Source: Chitinophagaceae bacterium (GTDB lineage Bacteria; Bacteroidota; Bacteroidia; Chitinophagales; Chitinophagaceae). From it: a DNA stretch of 64,000 nt. Every line of letters starts with the position of its first letter. The stretch's first letter is position 1. Position numbers and translations under genes: made by a program. The stretch lies in the NCBI GenBank assembly GCA_947446645.1, contig CANFHA010000001.1:124001-188000 (forward strand), read 5' to 3'. Positions 35,101-46,229 of this stretch are shown piece after piece. The notes beneath the pieces are model-generated. The model was not told the origin of the DNA. It saw only the letters and a list, made by a program, of their open reading frames with translations, and searched no databases.

Positions 35101-38100
35101 GGTGCTGGTAGTGGGGCATACATGTAGCGTTCCCGTTATGCTGCCTGCATTAGGACTCGGGTTCACCGTTACTGTAGCAGTTGCATACGCCACACCACAA
35201 CTGCTGGTTACCGCATAAGATATGGTCGATGTACCGCCGCTAACACCGGTCACTACTCCTGTTCCACTCACAGTCGCCACCAGTGTATTTGTACTGGTCC
35301 ACAGGCCCAGTGGTGTAGCATCTGTCAGGGTAGTTGTAGCAGTCGGGCATAGCGTAAAGGTGCCTGCTATCGTGCCCGCATTCGGGCTTGGGTCCACCGT
35401 TACGGTAGCTGTTGCGGCTATGGTACCGCAGCTGTTCGTTACTGTATATGATATTATTGAGGTGCCGTTTGTCACCCCGGTCACCACACCTGTAGCGCTC
35501 ACCGTGGCTACACCTGTAGATACTGAGCTCCATACACCGCCGCCGGTAGCATCTGTCAGCGCAGTGGTCGCTGTTGGGCAAACCACCAGGCCGCCGGTTA
35601 TGCTGCCTGCTGATGGTGATGAATTTACGGTTACTATGGCCGTTGCTGCAGCTGTGCCGCAGCTGTTGGTCACTGTATAAGAAATGGTAGATGTACCGTT
35701 CGCAATCCCTGTTACCACACCGGTAGCGCTCACTGTCGCTACACCGGTAGCTACCGAGCTCCAGTTCCCGCCGCTTGCGGCATCTGTCAGTGCTGTAGTC
35801 GTTGCCGGGCACAGTACCAGTCCCCCGGTTATGCTGCCTCCGTTTGGCGTTGCACTTACTGTTACTACTGTCGTTGCAGCAGCCGTGCCGCAGCTGTTGG
35901 TTACTGTATAAGATATTGTTGATGTGCCTGAAGAAACACCGGTTACCGCACCCGTAGCGCTCACTGTGGCTACTCCGGTAGATACTGAGCTCCATGTGCC
36001 GCCCGCAGCCGCATCAGTCAGTGCGCTGGTCGTGGTCGGGCATATGCTCAGCAGGCCGGTTATTGTTCCTGCATTTGGCAGTGGGTTTACAGTTACTATT
36101 ACCGTAGCAGCTGCAGTTCCGCAGCTGTTGGTTACCGTATACGATATGGTCGATGTGCCTGCGCTCACGCCACCCGCTACACCTGTAGCGCTTACTGTGG
36201 CCACGCCGGTGCTCACGCTGCTCCAGTTACCCCCGGTTGCAGCATCCGTCAGGTTGGTTGTAGCCAGTGCACACACAGTCGCTATGCCGGTTATGCTGCC
36301 CGCATTCGGGTTCGGATTCACCGTCACCGTTGCTGTTGCCGCCACCGTACCGCAGCTATTGGTTACTGTATAAGATATTATTGAGGTGCCGGAAGTAACA
36401 CCCGTTACCACACCCGTAGCGCTCACTGTTGCCACACCGGTAGATACTGAGCTCCACACACCTGCACCGCCCGTAGCATTGCTCAGCGTAGTGCTTATTG
36501 CCGGGCATACAGTCAGCGAACCCGTTATCGTGCCTGCCACCGGTGCAGGGTTCACGGTTATTACCTGTGTCGCAGCCACTGTTCCGCAGCTGTTAGATAC
36601 CAGGTAAGATATTATGGAAGTTCCTGCCGACACACCGGTCACCACGCCTGTAGCGGTTATCGTTGCCACGCCGGTGCTCACACTGCTCCACGTGCCTGCG
36701 CCCACACCGCTGCTCAGCGCATCGGTAAGCGAGGCAGATGTTGTAGGGCATAAAGTAAAGGTGCCAAATATAGTACCCGCATTCGGACTAGGGTTCACCG
36801 TCACTATCGTTGTTGCAGAAACACTGCCGCAGGATGATGTTACCGTATAAGATATGGTAGATGTACCTGCAGTCACACCGGTTACAATACCCGATGTGCC
36901 TACTGTTGCATTTGATGTTGATGATGTCCACACACCGCCCGGGTCGCCCGTAGGGTCACTCAGTGCGGTTGTTGTAGTCGGACAAACATTTAATGATCCT
37001 GTTATAGCACCTGCAAATGGTCCCGGGTTCACCGTCACCGCTTGTGTCACGCTGCACCCCGCTATGGTATAAGATATAGTTGCTGTTCCTGCCAGTGTTC
37101 CTGTCACCAGGCCCGTAGCGCTCACCGTTGCATTGCCTGTCCCTGCGGCAGATGACCATGTACCACCGGCCACCGCATCGGTAAGGTTGGTTGTGCCACC
37201 CACGCATACAGTTGTCGGGCTGCCGGTTATCGTCAGCGGACAAAGTATCAGCTCGTCCGCACCCATCGTTGGCGATATGCGGGTATCTCCGTCTATATCC
37301 TGTGTTATTCCGGATACCGTCACGCCTGTGTTAAGTCCCAGGTTCGCGGCAAGCAGCTGCAGATGCAGATCAGTTACAGAAACAAATGTTGGTGATAAAT
37401 TAATGGAATTTAGATTACCGCCATATCCTGTTTGCATTGCCGCTAGCGTCGCTCTATTTAATCCGCCTACAAATCCAAGGTTTGTTCCTGTAGTGTAATA
37501 ATCGTTGTAGTTAATCGTTCCGAAAACAGTGCTCGGACTATTAGCATTATTGTATATGGCATACCTGTTTGCAGCAACAACGCCTGCTGTTTGATTATTG
37601 CTAAGAATATTGTCTACCAGGTTTATTGAACCCGGCAAAGCTGCACCCGCTGGATAGCTAACATTAATTGCAGCCGATATACTCCCCCCTACAGCAGGCT
37701 GGTTCGTTCCCATGTTTATAGAATTCTCCAGAATATTATAACCTGTACCAAAAGCAACATAAAGTCCAAAACCATTATTTACAGTGCCGGTATTTCCGGT
37801 TGTGTTATAAACATTGGAAATAAAATTATTAAATATATTTACACCTGATGAAGAGGAGTTTGTATTTAGATAAATTCCGTATGCTCCAAAAGCACCAGCG
37901 GTAGAAATACCCGAAATATTGTTTGCGTATATATTGACATTATAAAATGAGCCCGCATTCAACAATACGCCCATTTGAGATCCTGCCGCTACGCCATAAG
38001 TACTGAGGATATTTTTGTAAATATTCGAATATTGCATATTGAAAAAATCAAGCGAAAACCTGCCTGCTTGCACGGTATTACTATTTACGGTCCAATTCGA

Positions 38101-40680
38101 ATCGGCCGTGCTGGCAAAACCATTGATATATATTCCTACCACTCCGTTACTGATATTATTATTCTGTATGGTATTATTCCTATTCACACATTCGGCAGCA
38201 TTACCAATGGTTGCCCCCCCGCTACCGCTTAGAAAACAATACGTGCTGGTAGTTGCGCTACCGTTGGTAACAATGCAATTCTTAACGGTATTATTATTAT
38301 TCGCGAGCAATAGCGATGGAGTACCAAATCTTATTACATAGCTATTTCCTGCTACGCCCACATTTGACCACGTCAGGTCCTGGCTCGTAGTTCCTGAGTT
38401 CGATCCGTCTATTGTCACATACCGTGCTCCGTAGAAATAGAACAACCCGCTTCCCGGCATGCCGCCAGTTATATTGGTCGTAGCCGCTGGTTTTATCGTT
38501 AGTGTATTTACTGCACTTGCTGAGCTGTTATATCTCACTGTTATCGGGAAGGTCTCACTCGGGTAGTTAGGATCAGTCAGCAAAAACACAACCGGCCCCA
38601 GCAGGCAGGCTGTGTTATACGCGTTTATTGCTGCCGTTAGTGTGGGGTAAGTACCTGCCGCACCCACGGTATAGGTTCCACTCAGCGCCGTGCCCACTGC
38701 ATAGCTGTTCGGCGTAGTTGGTGGCGTGGTCACCGTATTCACATCTGTGGCCACCAGCCCTGCTGCAGGGTTGGCAGTTATGTTACCAAAGTTATCCTGT
38801 GCTATCACATAGTAGTTCACCACATCGCCTGTTGCCAGTCCTCCCAGTGCTGCCACCGTTATCGTAAAGTTCCACGAGCCGCTAATGGTAGTGCCGCTTG
38901 CCAGTGTTCCGGGGGCCGATATCCATGGTCCGGCATTCTTCTGAAAATAAATGCGTGGCATCAGTGCACCTGCCGTAGGCACTCCCGTAGCATCCACCAG
39001 GGTCACACCACTCAGGGTCACATCCGCAGGTGAGCATATATTAGGTATTGGCGCAAAAGCCGGTGAAAAAATGATTGCTGGCGGTGTGGCATCATTTATC
39101 CCGCCGTCAAATTCATCAGCGCCTATATCCGGTGCCGTGCCGCCGCCGCAGGTAGATAGTGCAGGGCCTGGGCGCACCTGTCCGTCTATATCTGTTGTTA
39201 TTCCTACACTTGCCCCGCCAGACTCAAGCGGTGTTCCTGAGCAAGCAACTATATTTATGTGGGGATCAGTTGTCGATACAAATGGGGGTATCACGCTAAG
39301 CGAGTGAACATTGCCTCCCATCGCTGTGCGCACAGCTGTAAGGTTTAGCAACGCGCCGGATCCTGACTGGAAGCCAAGATTGGGACCGGATGCAGTATAG
39401 TATTCGTTATTGTCAATAGCCGCAAAAACATTTGAGCCCAGTGCCGAATTATTATAAATCGAATAGCGCTGCGTACTTCCCCCGGTCTGGCTATTGGCAA
39501 ATATATTGTTCACTACTGCCATAGCGCCTGCAGAGGTTACACCCGCGCCCACCATAAATGCTGCAGGAGCGCCTGCGGCCGATGTCTGCGATGTAGTAAG
39601 ATTTACCGTGTTATGGTATATATAATACCCGCCGCCCTGCTCTACGTATATTCCTTCACCATTGCTGGTAGATGTTGCATTACCACCACTTGCTACATTA
39701 TAAACGAAGTTATTGTAAACATTAACTGGCCCGTTGAAAGCAGATAGAAATATACCATAAGCTGCAGATCCTGCTGCTGTGCTGGTATTACGTATTGCAC
39801 TTATGTTGTTGTTGAATACGTTTACGTTTACCATGGTGCCATTCACAAGTATGCCGTCAAAAGCAAAACCACCTCCCACAGGGGTACCGGTCAATGTATT
39901 TCCGGAGATGATACTGTTTTGACAAAACGTAAACCAGATACCCGACACGGTGAACGACATTGTATTATTGCTTATCTCCGCCTGGTTGTCAGGGCTCGCC
40001 ACACATCCCTCATAAAATATAGAGTATTCAGCACCGGTTATCAGGTTGTTTCTGATCAGCGTCTTATTGTTTGGTGCCTCCGCATAGCTGAAAGTCGTTA
40101 CCCCACTTCCTACCATTACCCCGCAACCCAAGTTTAATGCATTGGAGCTGTTAATGTTGGTGTTAAGGATCATGTCATTTATCGCACCTAGCGTAGTACT
40201 TGGGCTGGCTATACGCACTACATAGCTATTCGCAGTCGTACTTGTGTTTTGTATCGTGAGATCACGCGTCACTCCACCTGCATTGTTACAGCCATTTATA
40301 GTCACATTGCTGCCAAAGATCATCAAGATACCCGTGCCTATGTTACCCGTAATAGTAGGCGTGGTAGCCGCTGCCGGCTTTATTGTTACCGTGGTATAGC
40401 TCGCCGCTCCAAATCCGCTCTGGTTCAAGGTAGACTGTATGGTTTCCGTTGTATTGCCGGTTACCGTCAGCAGCACATCCCCTTGGTGTGTACCCGCATT
40501 CACCGCACCTATTGCGCCATTTAGCGTTGCATATACAGTCGGCCCCAGCGTTCCGGCTGTCGCGGTCACAGATATCTGCGCACCCGCCTGCGTTGCTCCC
40601 AGCAGCAGCACAAAAAGTAGCGCAGATCTTACTATAGCGCCTATACGAAGAGAGGAAAAGGGAAAGGAAAAATGCTTCAT
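32185..40680 (-). CDS. giant (2831-residue) surface protein: beta-helix, about 16 Ig-like repeats, T9SS signal
   Basis: The gene spans 8.5 kb. The product has a signal peptide (ending TQAGA near residue 34) and two stretches of parallel beta-helix repeats (about 40-480 and 690-1180; Asn-rich turns such as NNTIQNNNISNGVVGIYING). About sixteen Ig/BIG2-like modules of about 75 residues follow (about 1150-2380). A final region of four PKD/Ig-like modules ends in the T9SS type A signal LGLLPNPNTGTFTIKG. Each BIG2 module has paired Cys (LTVCP...TNSCGT) that could form disulphides. Such architecture suggests a long surface stalk carrying a glycan-binding or lyase-like helix, but no catalytic residues are recognised. 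Confidence 0.9.
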   Translation of the reverse strand: MKHFSFPFSSLRIGAIVRSALLFVLLLGATQAGAQISVTATAGTLGPTVYATLNGAIGAVNAGTHQGDVLLTVTGNTTETIQSTLNQSGFGAASYTTVTIKPAAATTPTITGNIGTGILMIFGSNVTINGCNNAGGVTRDLTIQNTSTTANSYVVRIASPSTTLGAINDMILNTNINSSNALNLGCGVMVGSGVTTFSYAEAPNNKTLIRNNLITGAEYSIFYEGCVASPDNQAEISNNTMSFTVSGIWFTFCQNSIISGNTLTGTPVGGGFAFDGILVNGTMVNVNVFNNNISAIRNTSTAAGSAAYGIFLSAFNGPVNVYNNFVYNVASGGNATSTSNGEGIYVEQGGGYYIYHNTVNLTTSQTSAAGAPAAFMVGAGVTSAGAMAVVNNIFANSQTGGSTQRYSIYNNSALGSNVFAAIDNNEYYTASGPNLGFQSGSGALLNLTAVRTAMGGNVHSLSVIPPFVSTTDPHINIVACSGTPLESGGASVGITTDIDGQVRPGPALSTCGGGTAPDIGADEFDGGINDATPPAIIFSPAFAPIPNICSPADVTLSGVTLVDATGVPTAGALMPRIYFQKNAGPWISAPGTLASGTTISGSWNFTITVAALGGLATGDVVNYYVIAQDNFGNITANPAAGLVATDVNTVTTPPTTPNSYAVGTALSGTYTVGAAGTYPTLTAAINAYNTACLLGPVVFLLTDPNYPSETFPITVRYNSSASAVNTLTIKPAATTNITGGMPGSGLFYFYGARYVTIDGSNSGTTSQDLTWSNVGVAGNSYVIRFGTPSLLLANNNNTVKNCIVTNGSATTSTYCFLSGSGGATIGNAAECVNRNNTIQNNNISNGVVGIYINGFASTADSNWTVNSNTVQAGRFSLDFFNMQYSNIYKNILSTYGVAAGSQMGVLLNAGSFYNVNIYANNISGISTAGAFGAYGIYLNTNSSSSGVNIFNNFISNVYNTTGNTGTVNNGFGLYVAFGTGYNILENSINMGTNQPAVGGSISAAINVSYPAGAALPGSINLVDNILSNNQTAGVVAANRYAIYNNANSPSTVFGTINYNDYYTTGTNLGFVGGLNRATLAAMQTGYGGNLNSINLSPTFVSVTDLHLQLLAANLGLNTGVTVSGITQDIDGDTRISPTMGADELILCPLTITGSPTTVCVGGTTNLTDAVAGGTWSSAAGTGNATVSATGLVTGTLAGTATISYTIAGCSVTQAVTVNPGPFAGAITGSLNVCPTTTTALSDPTGDPGGVWTSSTSNATVGTSGIVTGVTAGTSTISYTVTSSCGSVSATTIVTVNPSPNAGTIFGTFTLCPTTSASLTDALSSGVGAGTWSSVSTGVATITATGVVTGVSAGTSIISYLVSNSCGTVAATQVITVNPAPVAGTITGSLTVCPAISTTLSNATGGAGVWSSVSTGVATVSATGVVTGVTSGTSIISYTVTNSCGTVAATATVTVNPNPNAGSITGIATVCALATTNLTDAATGGNWSSVSTGVATVSATGVAGGVSAGTSTISYTVTNSCGTAAATVIVTVNPLPNAGTITGLLSICPTTTSALTDAAAGGTWSSVSTGVATVSATGAVTGVSSGTSTISYTVTNSCGTAAATTVVTVSATPNGGSITGGLVLCPATTTALTDAASGGNWSSVATGVATVSATGVVTGIANGTSTISYTVTNSCGTAAATAIVTVNSSPSAGSITGGLVVCPTATTALTDATGGGVWSSVSTGVATVSATGVVTGVTNGTSIISYTVTNSCGTIAATATVTVDPSPNAGTIAGTFTLCPTATTTLTDATPLGLWTSTNTLVATVSGTGVVTGVSGGTSTISYAVTSSCGVAYATATVTVNPSPNAGSITGTLHVCPTTSTTLADAAGGGTGVWSSGATGTATVSGTGVVTGVSAGTATISYAVTNVCATAYATTVVTVDPSPNAGVINGTLTVCPAATTTLTDAATGGAWSSVSGGIASVSTAGTVTGIAAGTSTISYTVTNSCGTVASTAVVTVNPLPTAGFITGTFSVCPSTTSALTDATTGGVWSSLTPSLASVDAFGIVTGHAAGTTTISYGVTNSCATVYATADVTINPSPYAGVISGSLLICQTNSTTLTDGVAGGTWSSALPGVASISATGLMTGVTLGTATISYAVANMCGTAYATAIATINPLPIAGTITGGSVVCPGTTVTLSDPASGGSGTGVWSSSPTTIVTVGSTTGIVTGVTTGTATITYTVSNTCGSAFTTTTVTVHPFPKPISGLGVLCQANAITVSDSVADGVWSSSNAAIAIVAPAVSAFPTGLVSGITTGTVDISYVVAPGCYVTKAVTINPLGAISAAGNMCVGSTQTATDLPGGGSWTSSNPTVATVDPATGQITAMESGATIISYTLGAGCTTGVAMTVNMLPANYYVTGGGTFCSGAGGVHVGLDGSDTGVTHQLVLATSVLSTRAGTGSAIDFGAESIPGTYSVIAVNDITGCIKVMGGSAEVVVGGTVTPFVTLSTSPGTTVCVGTPALFTPLSVNGGTAPVYTWYVNGVNVSTSSTYGYIPNNGDSVSVMLTSNAACASPATATAYVLMTTTTGVSPMVTIVASPGDSVCPGTPVTLTPFPSFGGFTPSYHWIKNGIFQTTGSTYTYMPVGGDNIYCWMFSSFGCALYDSVASNNVNLVVPVITAPAVTVSAYPGNKVAFGDTVMLVAGVGFTGLGVSYQWEINGLPVPGATNDTFRSSFNNHDSVTCLVTGYSTCGSATRDASVTIVDTVTLGIHNLQDGGELGLLPNPNTGTFTIKGTVTGDNDLEVMVTDMLGQVIYERKVATQNGKVNEQILLSNTLANGMYLLNARSGGESKVFHFVVEK
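33535..37245 (-). repeat. tandem repeats of about 225 bp in the giant gene
   Basis: About sixteen coding repeats encode the Ig-like modules. The central six to eight (about 34.9-36.6 kb) are very similar at DNA level, sharing CAGCTGTTGGTTACTGTATA and GTAGCGCTCACTGT-like words, which makes length variation by recombination likely. Confidence 0.85.
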
Positions 40681-41978
40681 CTGTGTGTGTTTTATTATTA
40701 AAAGTTCATTATCTGCAATACTCCCGACAGCATGCCCCTGCGGGGCTGTACATCAGCTTTTATTTCTTATTAATTTATAGCCCAATGGTAAACAGTTATG
40801 CGTAGCAAACCAAAATACAGATCACAGCGCCTCCGGCACCGTAACTGTATCTGACGCACTCCCATTATTGCGGGTAATAAATATAAAAATAATTTTCAGG
40901 GCATACCTATTTTTTAAAATTAACAATATGTTAATGCCAACTTGTCTAAGCAATATTAGCCACCAGTTAATACTGATATAGCACCTTATAATGCGATGTT
41001 CGTCTCCATCTCAAATGTCGTTTTATTATGTTTCTTCACAGGCTGGCAAAAAAATAAAAGTAAAAATCCACAGTGTGCCACACCGCTCACTCGCGCCTTA
41101 CGCAACACTTCCACTCTGGAGAGGGGCTAGGGGTGTGTCTTTTCCAAACAATTGCCCGCCGAACTAAGACGACGAGTTATATACTGAAGTTGATGGTCCG
41201 AATGTGAAATTATTTTTCATACTCAATATCCACCCACATCAATCCCACCAATACCCCCATAACTTTTTCATCTTGCCTTGCAAGCCGGACTACAGTAAAT
41301 TTGTCCTGAAATTCACTCTTAAAAATCCCCCGAGAAATATCCTCGACCCATTTGATAACACCCAACGCCGGGCAATAGCATTGAATAAAAAACACTACAG
41401 GAGTACGGGGAAAACCTAGGGTAAATTGGGGCAAATTTAAAATCAATAATACGAATGTAAGTATCTGAATTACAAGCTTATAGAAAAAACGGAGCGAAGA
41501 AAATGCCCCATTTGCCCTAAATAAAGAAAGTAAGTATCTGGGGCATTTTCCAAATAGTCGCTACCAAAATTCTATCTCTAACCCAGACTCCCCCATTTCC
41601 GCAACCGGAAAAGCACCGGAAAAAACCAGAAAAAATAAAACACTAAGTAATTGATTATCAACACCAATGTGTGCAATTTCAGTTTTCTGACCCAACCGGA
41701 AAAACGAAATAACCTCTAGTAAGCGCAACCGCTCACCACCATGCCCTCCCCAGACTTAAGATATGACACCTCTTTAATTTACGACTGTTAACCCGAGTTA
41801 CTCTACCGACTTACCACTTATCTCTTATCACTTACTCTGCCACATCTGCAAAATTTACAGTCGCCGTCTGCCAATTCTCTGCCAAAATAGCGACTTTTGC
41901 CACCCCTTACCAAATGGCATAAAATATGATGCACTCTTTGTAAGCACAAAATCTTATAAAATTAAAAAAATAATAACT
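40681..41978. other. gene-poor stretch of about 1.3 kb
   Basis: No convincing gene is seen. A 78-codon minus-strand frame (41210-41446) has no start context or recognised family. The stretch contains an 11-bp inverted repeat at 41500-41549, the direct repeat GTAAGTATCTG (41459 and 41530), several CCGGAAAA words near 41605-41700, and a G-rich word (GGAGAGGGGCTAGGGGTG) at about 41117. The last 100 bases hold the groES promoter region, but no standard CIRCE element is present. Confidence 0.65.
41500..41549. repeat. 11-bp inverted repeat with 28-base spacer
   Basis: AAAATGCCCCA at 41500-41510 and TGGGGCATTTT at 41539-41549 pair perfectly. It sits in the middle of the gene-poor stretch upstream of groES and is not near a stop codon. 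Confidence 0.5.
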
Positions 41979-42260
41979 ATGGCGAAAAAAGCAAGCATTA
42001 CCCCTCTGCACGACAGGGTAATAGTGAAACCCGCACCAGCGGAAGAGAAAACTGCCGGAGGAATCATCATCCCGGACAATGCAAAAGAAAAACCACAGCG
42101 TGGCACCGTTATAGCTGCCGGCCCTGGTAAAAAAGATGAGCCAATGACTGTAAAAAGCGGCGACACCATATTATATGGTAAGTATGCAGGTACAGAAGTT
42201 TCTCACGAAGGCGAAGACTTCCTCATCATGCGCGAAAGCGATATCCTGGCTGTTATTTAA
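41979..42260 (+). CDS. groES: co-chaperonin GroES
   Basis: The 93-residue protein forms the heptameric lid of the GroEL folding chamber. Typical landmarks are [38 protein letters not shown] with the mobile loop (about residues 17-32), and a C-terminal [16 protein letters not shown]. The gene is followed by groEL after 122 bases containing a palindromic repeat. A CIRCE element (TTAGCACTC-N9-GAGTGCTAA) is not visible, so heat regulation may be by another route. Confidence 0.97.
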   Translation: MAKKASITPLHDRVIVKPAPAEEKTAGGIIIPDNAKEKPQRGTVIAAGPGKKDEPMTVKSGDTILYGKYAGTEVSHEGEDFLIMRESDILAVI

Positions 42261-42306
42261 TTTGTCCCGATAGCTATCGGGATGAAAGTGTGCTAATTTG
42301 AAAATG
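42259..42306 (+). repeat. 48-bp palindromic repeat, copy 2
   Basis: It starts at the last bases of the groES stop codon and contains TCCCGATAGCTATCGGGA at 42265-42282. It matches the inverted copy at 23583-23630 over all 48 bases with about five differences; the shared flank GCtAATTTGAAAATG is seen again at 52259. Confidence 0.8.
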
Positions 42307-42342
42307 GCACATATTCCCGGTTTTCAAAATCAAAGACAATTA

Positions 42343-42375
42343 TCAAATTTTCAAATTACCAAATTTTCAAATTAT
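42343..42375. repeat. A/T-rich direct repeats before groEL
   Basis: TCAAATTTTCAAATTA and CAAATTTTCAAATTAT are tandem near-copies just upstream of the groEL ATG. Confidence 0.55.
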
Positions 42376-42379
42376 ATAA

Positions 42380-44020
<1,641 letters not shown>

Positions 44021-44031
44021 GAAAAAGATCC

Positions 44032-44080
44032 GCATAAAAACTCAAAAGCCCCGCCAGTCGGGGCTTTTGAGTTTTTATGC
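44032..44080 (+). terminator. intrinsic terminator of groESL
   Basis: A 22-bp perfect inverted repeat (GCATAAAAACTCAAAAGCCC... and its complement) with loop CCAGT. It includes a run of T in the 3' arm and lies 12 bases after the groEL stop. Confidence 0.9.
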
Positions 44081-44215
44081 TCTTATACCAGTTAAACATT
44101 GAAAGTACGCTAAACAAAAACAGCGTCATTGCGCGGAGCATTGCTTAGCTTTTCTGCGCGGCTGCGACAAAGCAATCTTTCGCAACACCCAAAAGCATCA
44201 GTGTATGTTAATTGG

Positions 44216-46108
44216 TTACCTGCTCAGCACAAACCGCTTTACAGCTGCAGCCCCGCCAGCACTAATACGAACAAAGTAGACACCATTCGTCAACCCTGCA
44301 TCTAGGCTCACCTTGGCCTTTAGGAGTCCCTTTTGCATGGGCTCGGTCAGCGTATAAACTAGCTGCCCCAGCACATCGGTTACATCTATTTTCGCAGCCG
44401 GCACATCCCCACCCAATGTTCCTTCAATATTAAATGTCCCACTGTTCGGATTCGGCGCCAGGCGCAGATTTTCGAAGCTTCTTATATCGCTTACATACAC
44501 TGTAGGTATAAGCGTATCGGTAATCACAAGGCCCGCACTTGCCGGCAACCCACCACAAAACTCTGCACTGGTTACTACACAGGTCACCGTATCCTGGTCA
44601 GCTATAGTGTTGCTCACAAAAGTATCATTGGTCGCACCCGGCACAGCAGAGCTATTGATCTCCCATTGGTAGTGCAGCGCAGTACCACCGTTCAGCACGG
44701 TTACCACCAGTGTATCGTACTGCCCCACGCCTATTGTAGTACCGGGGTGCGCGGTCACGCTCACTGTAGGTATCAGCAGGGGTTGCACGGTTATGTTCTC
44801 TATATTGCTGTACGCCGAGTCAACATTCAGGCACTGGTAGTCACTCTTTATCACCGCCAGTATATGGTCTCCATCTTCAGGCAGGTAAGTATAAGAGGAG
44901 CCAACGGCGCTGGATATCCCGTTCTTCATCCACCGGTATACCGGAGACGGCCCGCCATACACCGATGCAGCCTCCAGCGTCACCGGTGTGAACAGGCATA
45001 CCGTATCAGACGGTAATACATAAATGCTCACCGTAGGCGATACTCTTGGTATTATAGATACGATCATGGAGGTATCCGCTGTTCCTGGTAGCGCACATAC
45101 AGCCGTGCTGAAAAGCGTCACAGATATCTCGTCGCCATTGCTGGGCATATAGCTATAGGTCGGCCCTGTGCCCGCACTGGCACCATTCACATACCATTGG
45201 TAAGATGGCGATGGCCCACCGTTTACAGGCACAGCGCTATAAGTTGCCGCCGCCAGCAGACATACCGTATCATTTCCCGTGCTCGATGTTATACTTACAG
45301 ACGGCACATTGGCAGGCGTAGTACCCACGACCGCCACGTTAGACATCTGCTTGCTGCACCCCGTACGCACATTCATGCCCACTATTGTATACATACCGGT
45401 CGGAGCTATCGGGCCAAAGAAAATAGCACCACCTGTGCCATTCAGCGAGTCGCCTACTGCCGTATCGTTCCGGTAAAGTTTATAGTTTATTTCTGTGTCA
45501 GATCCATTAAGGCCTATGGTTACACCTGCTGTGCCTTCGCAGTATATACCACCGCCAAACACATAGTAGTTAAGCGGTAGCCCAATCACCTGTAATATCT
45601 GCTTACGTGTGCAGCCATTAGGCAGCGTATAGGTTACCACCGTTATCCCCGATGCCAAACCATAAGCTACGCCGGTGCTGGGGTTTATGGTAGCCACAGA
45701 TATATTGTTGATGCTCCAGGCGCCTCCCGGTGTCAGATCGCTGAAGAACGTTGATGAACCTGCACATACCGATGTATCACCAATTATCGGCAGCAGGGCA
45801 TTTATTACTACCATCTTTGTTACATAGCACGTGGGGGAGGTAGCATAGGTTATCGTTGCGCTGCCGCCATACACGCCTGTCACCAGGCCGGTATACGGGT
45901 TCACAATTGCCTTCGCAGTATCGCTGGAGCTCCACACCCCGCCCACCGTCGAATCAGATAAGTTGATGGCATCTCCCGCACATACCGTATCCCGCCCCGT
46001 TATCATTGATAGTCCGGCGCAGGGTATTGCATATGCTTTCACAGCACATAGATTTATTACGGTAACAAGCGCCACAAAAACAAGCGCAGTAAATTTTACA
46101 GGTCTCAC
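44216..46108 (-). CDS. Ig-repeat surface protein with T9SS type A sorting domain
   Basis: The 630-residue protein has a signal peptide (VALVTVINLCAVKAYA) and two BIG2-like modules (GGVWSSSDTAKAIVNPYTGLVTG; GGAWSINNISVATINPSTGVAYG). Three or four PKD/Ig-like modules with YQWYVNGASAG, YRWMKNGISSAVG and YQWEINSSAVPG follow. The C-terminus has LRLAPNPNSGTFNIEG and ends AAVKRFVLSR. The tail half closely resembles the last 700 residues of the giant protein at 32185-40680, including YYVFGGGIYCEG versus YYVTGGGTFCSG. The two probably arose by duplication of a common surface-protein module. Confidence 0.83.
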   Translation of the reverse strand: MRPVKFTALVFVALVTVINLCAVKAYAIPCAGLSMITGRDTVCAGDAINLSDSTVGGVWSSSDTAKAIVNPYTGLVTGVYGGSATITYATSPTCYVTKMVVINALLPIIGDTSVCAGSSTFFSDLTPGGAWSINNISVATINPSTGVAYGLASGITVVTYTLPNGCTRKQILQVIGLPLNYYVFGGGIYCEGTAGVTIGLNGSDTEINYKLYRNDTAVGDSLNGTGGAIFFGPIAPTGMYTIVGMNVRTGCSKQMSNVAVVGTTPANVPSVSITSSTGNDTVCLLAAATYSAVPVNGGPSPSYQWYVNGASAGTGPTYSYMPSNGDEISVTLFSTAVCALPGTADTSMIVSIIPRVSPTVSIYVLPSDTVCLFTPVTLEAASVYGGPSPVYRWMKNGISSAVGSSYTYLPEDGDHILAVIKSDYQCLNVDSAYSNIENITVQPLLIPTVSVTAHPGTTIGVGQYDTLVVTVLNGGTALHYQWEINSSAVPGATNDTFVSNTIADQDTVTCVVTSAEFCGGLPASAGLVITDTLIPTVYVSDIRSFENLRLAPNPNSGTFNIEGTLGGDVPAAKIDVTDVLGQLVYTLTEPMQKGLLKAKVSLDAGLTNGVYFVRISAGGAAAVKRFVLSR

Positions 46109-46229
46109 AACCCAAAATTAAGGGTTATATACCGCCAATCTTCACGCCAAATACAATTAACAGTCCGCTAATATCTTTTTGATTATATACACTGCCTGTG
46201 TTAACTTTATGCAGAGTAAAACACAGCAT

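Noticed and set aside
33535-37245. CRISPR-like regular repeats
   Set aside because: The period is about 225 bases, the repeats are coding, and spacers are not unique; these are protein-domain repeats.
41210-41446. 78-codon minus-strand frame in the gene-poor region
   Set aside because: No family, no promoter or leader seen, and the region has no other coding signs; it could be a decayed gene but I cannot support it.
41890-41930. Possible promoter (TTTTG and TAAAATAT) and CIRCE element ahead of groES
   Set aside because: The -7 match is poor, and neither half of CIRCE (TTAGCACTC / GAGTGCTAA) is present in full; only GCACTC occurs.
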